Origin: Rubripirellula sp.
Lineage (GTDB): Bacteria > Planctomycetota > Planctomycetia > Pirellulales > Pirellulaceae
Length of the DNA: 60,388 nucleotides
Direction of reading: 5' to 3'
Assembly (NCBI GenBank): GCA_012270065.1
Contig: JAAXJB010000032.1
Location: 1-60,388 of the forward strand
This document shows, piece after piece, positions 56,501-60,388 of this stretch. Every line of letters starts with the position of its first letter. Position 1 is the first letter of the stretch. The notes under the pieces are model-generated. The model saw only the letters and a list, made by a program, of their open reading frames with translations, was not told the DNA's origin and did not search any database. Position numbers and translations under genes: made by a program.

Positions 56501-57794
56501 GGCTGTAACTGAATTCGATGGTCTGTTTCGTGCCGGATTCCGTTCGCTTGTTGCATCGCTGGTCGAGTCGGTCCGGCAAAGTGCATTGAATGACCTTCGG
56601 GCGGCAGCCCAGGAAGATTCCACGACGGAAGAAATCGATGCTTCTGGAAGTGATGATAAACAGGTTCAGGATGAGCGGACCAAAAAGCTTCCGCAGGAAG
56701 AAATTGTCACGGGGGCTGGAAAAAGTGATGGCAAGGACCGGGCTGATCAGTTGGACGTCGTTCAAACCTCCGGGCCCGATGAGGTCGATTGTGCCGAAAC
56801 GCTCGTGCCGTTTCTTGAAAGAGTGGCTGAGACCATGCTGGGAAGCTGGTTGGCACACAGCCAGACCCTGCGATTGTCTCCATTGGAATCTGTCATTGAT
56901 CCACAAAAATGGAAACAGCTTGTTGCCTTTGTCAAGGATTATGGAGATCCGGTCTTTACGCAGATGTTTCTCCAGTTGGGCAATGTTCGCGCGATTTTGC
57001 ATCAGGGGGTGTCGCAATGGCTGACACGTGCCATGGAAGAAGGCGAAGATCATCTTGCTGATACGAGATTGGTTGAGGATCTCGAGAATGGATTTCTGCA
57101 GGTTGCAGAAGCAGATCGATGGATGACGCTCGTTTATGAAGCTTTGATTGATCACCATACCGAGTACCTTGATTACAACAGTACGACAACCCAGAGTGAT
57201 CGTGGTGAACTGGTTTACATGTTTCTCGATTTCCTGCGGTTGCGTGTCAAGTACGAACGCATTGCCTGGAATCTGAAGCCAGTGATGTGGGCGCACGAAG
57301 TGCTGGTGCGAAGCGGTTTGGAAAAAGCGGCGATCATGTGGCGGCGCAGCCTGAGTGAACGCATTGGGGCAGAAGCAGATGTTTACGTCCAGCGGCTCCG
57401 ACAGTTGCAGACAGAGTATGCGATGCGAATGCCCACGGTAGCGGATCGCATTCTGGAACGGTTCGTGCAGCCCATGACCATCGACCGCATGCGTGCCCTG
57501 GTGGGACCCGCGATGCGGGATGCCGAAGAGAATCGGGATAGCCGGTCCTTTGAATTGTTGGAACAGGAGGCTGAATTGTTGACACGACATCCCACCGGTG
57601 TTGGCCTCGATGTTCCTGCGTGGTTGGATGCGCTTGAGGAAGAGGTCGAGCAGCTAGCAAAACGCAGAGCCAGTAGCGAAATCGACCCGCAGTCGCTGAT
57701 GACCATCTCGATTGTCCCGCTTTCACTCGATGAATTGAATGAGCAGCTCAATCAAGCTACCCGTCAGGGACGCCGTTTGCCGCACATGAAATGA
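53580..57794 (+). CDS. Very large cytoplasmic protein of unknown function
   Basis: 1404 residues with no signal peptide or clear membrane helices. Mostly helical, rich in Ala/Leu/Glu/Arg. The N-terminal ~350 residues look globular (e.g. PYRHEFVCPVPLY, NYHFGGWDERSISQDGFYHRFVLRQVT). The middle resembles helical repeats. Two acidic low-complexity linkers occur around residues 700-745 (EDGDAGEG... FGFGEEPGHD) and 1000-1060 (EEIDASGSDDKQ... KSDGKDRADQ). No recognised enzyme motif. ATG 53580 has no obvious Shine-Dalgarno. It is followed by a sugar isomerase-like gene. Function unknown; it resembles no family I can name. Confidence 0.8.
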   Translation: MSNTPPPEKLSETLHRLAGYMNFSSGASDPSIMAAWNTVFDIASAGDPLTGPAAWLVVKDWIEETLQKLQEDEVAFRDCEQASRLASLLWSELLPAYLDFHRDLLFHQVPEMLFNGFFMARAADALLAVGLRGDDQQVVRAAIDRLDDFVGYRPVAMLENRTCQPYRHEFVCPVPLYVKDAGISAGPYREIIELAIGKLATTADDVLRSASFDLERVEEIAIDPRAYDFDHPVNRRPNYHFGGWDERSISQDGFYHRFVLRQVTLDSLLKRAAGKTGVERREKVDEAACVLAGTMLMASGITGWGPGAYTSDITLGGLMKPIAAYRDAYYEDSMKQIGGEHAERLESEQKLRRQPFGAARQHLNAALAERRAAQLQHVQLARLYARMGYPDAAKRQTDTVSAASARMMCRIDCLMTLGLRAIRAGDLDAAVKVPAVAFDLMKRAIECGALIDPWDILANGGNFSLYAGPESGVHDSRVDDMLYLVEQVFGYTARVWSEAAARNDQAAYSEMDNRYREMAEWWRVYAAHTVESIEAADPLESYESAKLVARALRLWHEGGAEAGNVAFWAPHADLFDSPRAYALVISALLERRDFVPAMALLVHWLSNAERVGLRLGGSSLPRLSERWLLHLRQSASGEPDEFGESSLNQDVDGDTAAIWPLVRKMFDYFEANAEEFWAAPSFMLGEKQKKPRDWDRELTAADSEDGDAGEGLYDAAYEGVTYRDTTDDGNEGSVFGFGEEPGHDALEAESKRLIEHLNFMQSLARMWAVAADIAVADQDESDLQDRLGSLQSWARRAKENRIGLLELLDSVREFPMAPAGTDKESMRSYDRRRVLRDSLMERIIGTAVEMSDSRRLISGALLALSGEKSNPLAEEEMVEDDAQAVRMFGALIASDQDRVRELFPPFLDALRDKNLLYIPLSRGGDPVKIYVARLRQRVLRHLMHWLPRRGLLVETCRLIETAREMETSNPIGAGAVTEFDGLFRAGFRSLVASLVESVRQSALNDLRAAAQEDSTTEEIDASGSDDKQVQDERTKKLPQEEIVTGAGKSDGKDRADQLDVVQTSGPDEVDCAETLVPFLERVAETMLGSWLAHSQTLRLSPLESVIDPQKWKQLVAFVKDYGDPVFTQMFLQLGNVRAILHQGVSQWLTRAMEEGEDHLADTRLVEDLENGFLQVAEADRWMTLVYEALIDHHTEYLDYNSTTTQSDRGELVYMFLDFLRLRVKYERIAWNLKPVMWAHEVLVRSGLEKAAIMWRRSLSERIGAEADVYVQRLRQLQTEYAMRMPTVADRILERFVQPMTIDRMRALVGPAMRDAEENRDSRSFELLEQEAELLTRHPTGVGLDVPAWLDALEEEVEQLAKRRASSEIDPQSLMTISIVPLSLDELNEQLNQATRQGRRLPHMK

Positions 57795-57912
57795 GGCCAG
57801 ATTGGGTGATTTCATCGGATATTGGGCTGCTCAATCTTTACAACCGACGCCATACAAAACATACTGCCGCCTCCGGGTTCCAAACTTTTCCTGTTCACGC
57901 AGCCAGCCACGG

Positions 57913-58731
57913 ATGAATACGCTTGCAATCAGTCAGCTCTCCACGCTTCGTTGGGCATTCGAAGAAGATGTTCATGCTTACGCTGGACGGGGGTTTGATG
58001 GTATCGGAATTTACCGCCCCAAGTTGGAAGATTTCGGCATTGAACGCGCCGTTGATTTATTGGCAGAATCTGAGCTCGAGGTGACTTCACTGTCATGGGC
58101 AGGCGGTTTCACTGGCAGCGATGGTCGTGCCTATGAGGAGGCCGTGATCGATGCTGTCAATGCGGTGCGCGATGCAGCAACTCTGCGGGCAGAAACATTG
58201 ATTGTGCTTGCTGGTGGTCGTAACAACCACATTCGCAATCACGCCAAAAGAACTCTTTGTGATGCGTTGAAGGAGATTGCTGAAGTCGCTGAGGATTTTG
58301 GTGTTCGCCTTTCGATCGAACCCATTCATCCTGGCTGCGGGCATGAATGGTCGTTTGTGAACGATCTGCAATCCACGCTCGACATTATCGAAGCAGTCAA
58401 TAGCCCACAATTGGGGATTGTGCTTGATACCTATCATGTCGGCATGGATGAAGAAGTCGTTCGTTGGTTGCCTGATGTGATCCCCTACCTTCATCTGGTG
58501 CAACTTGGAGATGCACGGCATTCGCCATTGGGCGAGATGAACCGTTGTCTTCTGGGAGAGGGATGTGTGCCTTTGCGAACCCTTCTTGGGACGCTCCGCG
58601 ACTACGATTACCGAGGGCCGTTTGAGGTGGAGTTGATCGGGGAAGATGTTGAGACACTCTCGTACGAGCAGTTGCTTGATCATGCGAGAGATTTCACCGA
58701 TCAGGCTTTGGGGCCAGTTGAGCAGAACTGA
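57913..58731 (+). CDS. Sugar phosphate isomerase/epimerase family TIM-barrel protein
   Basis: 272 residues, xylose-isomerase-like/AP-endonuclease-2 fold. Metal-ligand positions are recognisable: Glu in LSIEPIHPGCG, Asp and His in LGIVLDTYHVGMD, His in YLHLVQLGDARHSP, and Glu in PFEVELIGED. The N-terminus reads MNTLAISQLSTLRWAFEEDV. Members include hydroxypyruvate and inosose isomerases; the substrate here is not predictable. A 37-codon upstream extension is rejected as non-family. It follows the large gene by ~120 bases. Confidence 0.88.
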   Translation: MNTLAISQLSTLRWAFEEDVHAYAGRGFDGIGIYRPKLEDFGIERAVDLLAESELEVTSLSWAGGFTGSDGRAYEEAVIDAVNAVRDAATLRAETLIVLAGGRNNHIRNHAKRTLCDALKEIAEVAEDFGVRLSIEPIHPGCGHEWSFVNDLQSTLDIIEAVNSPQLGIVLDTYHVGMDEEVVRWLPDVIPYLHLVQLGDARHSPLGEMNRCLLGEGCVPLRTLLGTLRDYDYRGPFEVELIGEDVETLSYEQLLDHARDFTDQALGPVEQN

Positions 58732-58928
58732 AAGTCATTTCAGAGTATTGTGGTTTGCCAGCCGTCGCAGGGTGTGTAAGCCGCTCATGAGTTGCTCCCT
58801 AACCCCATCTGATGAGCTGATGATCAGTCTGGCACCCTGGTTGCATGACGGAAGTAACCCATGCTGAAGTGGCACAGTGGCGCCGCGGATCCACGTCGTC
58901 TTGAGCAGGCGTCATTGAAGCTTTGGGG

Positions 58929-59396
58929 TCATCGACGCGTTGCGTTTTCGCTGCTGCGTCCCGAAGCATGGTCAGGAACCGAGCGTGCGCGAGCGGGGAA
59001 CAGCGGAATCCGCTGATCTTCCGGCAGAAGCTTGCGATTGACGCGTTCAGGGTCCTCTCTGCTCCATGTTTCTCGCATTTTGGGCGCGTGGACTTGTCGT
59101 AGCAGCGGGCCGTCATGCCACGTACACTGGAAGCACTTGGGTTTCCAGCGTCGAGTCGGAAGCTGGTGTTCGTGTTTGATCAGACGCCATGCCCGTACGT
59201 GGAAGCGTTGCTTGACTTTACACCAGTCATAGAAGATCACCTGTTGAAACACTTCACGGCCGTTTTCGTCCAGAAAGTGGTTCAATTCGATAAGATCAAC
59301 TTGGGCTCTTGTGATGTTCGGGTCATGCGTACCACTTGTCCCTCCAGAGCCTGCCCAGAGTAACAACACCGGAACGAATCTGTAGGACAACACCAT
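58929..59396 (-). CDS. Small exported protein of unknown function
   Basis: 155 residues from ATG 59396 (AGGAAAT nine bases upstream), starting MVLSYRFVPVLLLWAGSGG, a signal peptide. The mature part is rich in aromatic and basic residues (AQVDLIELNHFLDENGREVFQQVIFYDW, FHVRAWRLIKHEHQLP) and has Cys and His clusters (FQCTWHDG). The run VNRKLLPEDQRIPLF looks like a conserved core. It resembles small exported planctomycete proteins, from memory. Divergent from the next gene across ~105 bases. Function unknown. Confidence 0.7.
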   Translation of the reverse strand: MVLSYRFVPVLLLWAGSGGTSGTHDPNITRAQVDLIELNHFLDENGREVFQQVIFYDWCKVKQRFHVRAWRLIKHEHQLPTRRWKPKCFQCTWHDGPLLRQVHAPKMRETWSREDPERVNRKLLPEDQRIPLFPARARSVPDHASGRSSENATRR

Positions 59397-59501
59397 GGCA
59401 CGATTTCCTGGAGCGGAGAGTACTTTTGGTCTGTGACAGAGGTGCCACTGGGCTTTTGCGCAATGACTCCACATTGGTTACCGGTAGCAAGGTTTGGTGT
59501 G

Positions 59502-60254
59502 ATGGGTAAAGACCACTTTTTTAAAAACGCTGATTGGCCGGTTGTCCTGGGGATACTCCTTGCGTTGGCTGTGAATTACGCCTGCAGTCGATCGGCTGAT
59601 GGGCAGGTTCCTCGCAAGCTAGCGTTAAGCAGGCTTCCTGCGCCACCAGCTGAGCTTCAGAAGTTGTTGGCAGCCGGGCGTGTCCGGTTTGAGGTGGGGC
59701 CGAGGAAAACATCTGGTGATGCCCGCATCATTGGCGAAACCCGTTACGAAATTTCGTACCGCTACAAGAGTCAGGCGACGTGGCGTCTGTCTCAGGATCC
59801 GCAAGGCATGAGAGTTCTTGCCGTGAACGTTGTTTTCAGAGATGTGCAATGGTATCCAAAGCATGTGATTTGGTTGCGTAATCAGCCGGATACCGAACTC
59901 TTCTGGTCGGATCCAATCTTGCTGCATGAAATTGACCATCTGCGGATTTCGACTGATCCCGGATTCGCCAAGCGATTTGCTGAGTTACTTGAGAAGCGGC
60001 GCGTCATTCGTCATACACTGCTTGCAGGCGAATTCGCGGGGCGCGAGTTAACTGACCGGCTTGTTGAGCAGGAGGTTCAGAAGGTATTCGAAGAGGTGAC
60101 TGACTTGATCGCTATCCGATACCGTGAGTTGGATCGCGAAACACTTCATGGTCGCAAGCCATTGCCAACCAGTTCACGCCTTTATGATCTGTTACGGTCC
60201 AAGGCAGAATCTGGCTCATTGAATTCGGATGGAAACACATCAGGTAACCAGTGA
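59502..60254 (+). CDS. Exported HExxH-containing protein of unknown function
   Basis: 250 residues from ATG 59502 (MGKDHFFKN...), with a hydrophobic segment WPVVLGILLALAVNYACS that is a signal peptide or membrane anchor, possibly a lipobox-like AC. The body has a beta-rich domain (about 70-140: ETRYEISYRYKSQATWRLS) and SDPILLHEIDHLRIS with HEIDH near residue 145, then a helical segment EEVTDLIAIRYRELD. This looks like a zincin domain of DUF922 type. No other ligand is certain. Divergent from the 155-residue exported protein. Confidence 0.7.
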   Translation: MGKDHFFKNADWPVVLGILLALAVNYACSRSADGQVPRKLALSRLPAPPAELQKLLAAGRVRFEVGPRKTSGDARIIGETRYEISYRYKSQATWRLSQDPQGMRVLAVNVVFRDVQWYPKHVIWLRNQPDTELFWSDPILLHEIDHLRISTDPGFAKRFAELLEKRRVIRHTLLAGEFAGRELTDRLVEQEVQKVFEEVTDLIAIRYRELDRETLHGRKPLPTSSRLYDLLRSKAESGSLNSDGNTSGNQ

Positions 60255-60369
60255 TCTTCTGGCAGTGCAGGAAGACTTTTGGTCGGCTGCGGATTGGAAT
60301 GCGAAGGGGGATGACGCGGGGCGTGTCCGTGACGGCAGATGGCAAATGATTCAGCCATTCAGTCACTGA
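60229..60369 (+). CDS. Possible 46-residue protein at the right edge
   Basis: ATG 60229 overlaps the previous gene by 26 bases and runs to TGA at 60367. The translation METHQVTSDLLAVQEDF...WQMIQPFSH is not low complexity but matches nothing I know. Only the overlap supports it. The last ~20 bases of the window are otherwise unassigned. Confidence 0.25.
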   Translation: METHQVTSDLLAVQEDFWSAADWNAKGDDAGRVRDGRWQMIQPFSH

Positions 60370-60388
60370 GCGGTAGCCAGAGTCACTG

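Overview
The window is a stretch of chromosome from a bacterium of the phylum Planctomycetota, most likely class Planctomycetia. The evidence is the adjacent DUF1553/DUF1549 cytochrome-domain protein and DUF1501 protein, the pair of secreted formylglycine sulfatases, a secreted Calx-beta/metalloprotease protein, and many lineage-type proteins of unknown function. No insertion sequence, prophage, integrase or CRISPR array was seen. Most of the window is ordinary, densely packed housekeeping DNA on both strands, with several accessory or unexplained genes between.

Layout. 1-1693: 3' part of a secreted metalloprotease. 2173-4223: tRNA-Ser(UGA), uracil phosphoribosyltransferase and a concentrative nucleoside transporter, a pyrimidine salvage unit. 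4405-5721: citrate synthase. 5991-14717 (minus strand): a long block phoH-pgpH-ybeY-corC preceded by purA-uppS-cdsA, covering RNA processing, c-di-AMP turnover, phospholipid and undecaprenyl phosphate synthesis, and adenylate synthesis. 14874-18686: SGNH-like protein, a structured intergenic region, an exported glutathione peroxidase and an MFS transporter. 19142-20920: aspS. 20990-30262: DUF1501/DUF1553 pair, a SelA-like protein without the PLP lysine, and two overlapping sulfatases. 30629-35377: FHA protein, YhcC-type radical SAM protein, two small unknowns (one with HExxH), rdgB and an exported unknown. 35675-41655: FAD-dependent halogenase-like oxidoreductase overlapping a radical SAM gene, an internally duplicated ABC-2 permease, then epmB divergent from efp. 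41900-51250: mgtE, groES-groEL, transketolase, surE with an in-frame amber codon, and guaA. 51369-60388: EttA-type ABC-F ATPase, an 18-bp tandem repeat, a 59-residue histone-like lysine-rich protein, a 1404-residue protein of unknown function, a sugar-phosphate isomerase-like protein and two divergent small exported unknowns.

The most notable signals are these. SurE has a TAG codon at the position of a probable tyrosine, with 51 further codons of recognisable SurE C-terminus in the same frame. The SelA-fold protein has Gln-Gly where the catalytic Asp-Lys should be. The halogenase-like/radical SAM gene pair looks like a small uncharacterised modification system. A lysine-rich histone-like peptide lies directly before a giant orphan protein. 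At least ten short tandem duplications (11-18 bp units, two to five copies) are scattered through the window; the two inside real genes have 15-bp, frame-preserving units, while most intergenic ones do not have lengths divisible by three.

Start codons were chosen from Shine-Dalgarno-like sequences and family lengths. Several genes appear to use GTG (purA, aspS, corC, FHA gene, upp) or TTG (cdsA, guaA). All functional names come from reading motifs in the translations; no database search was run.
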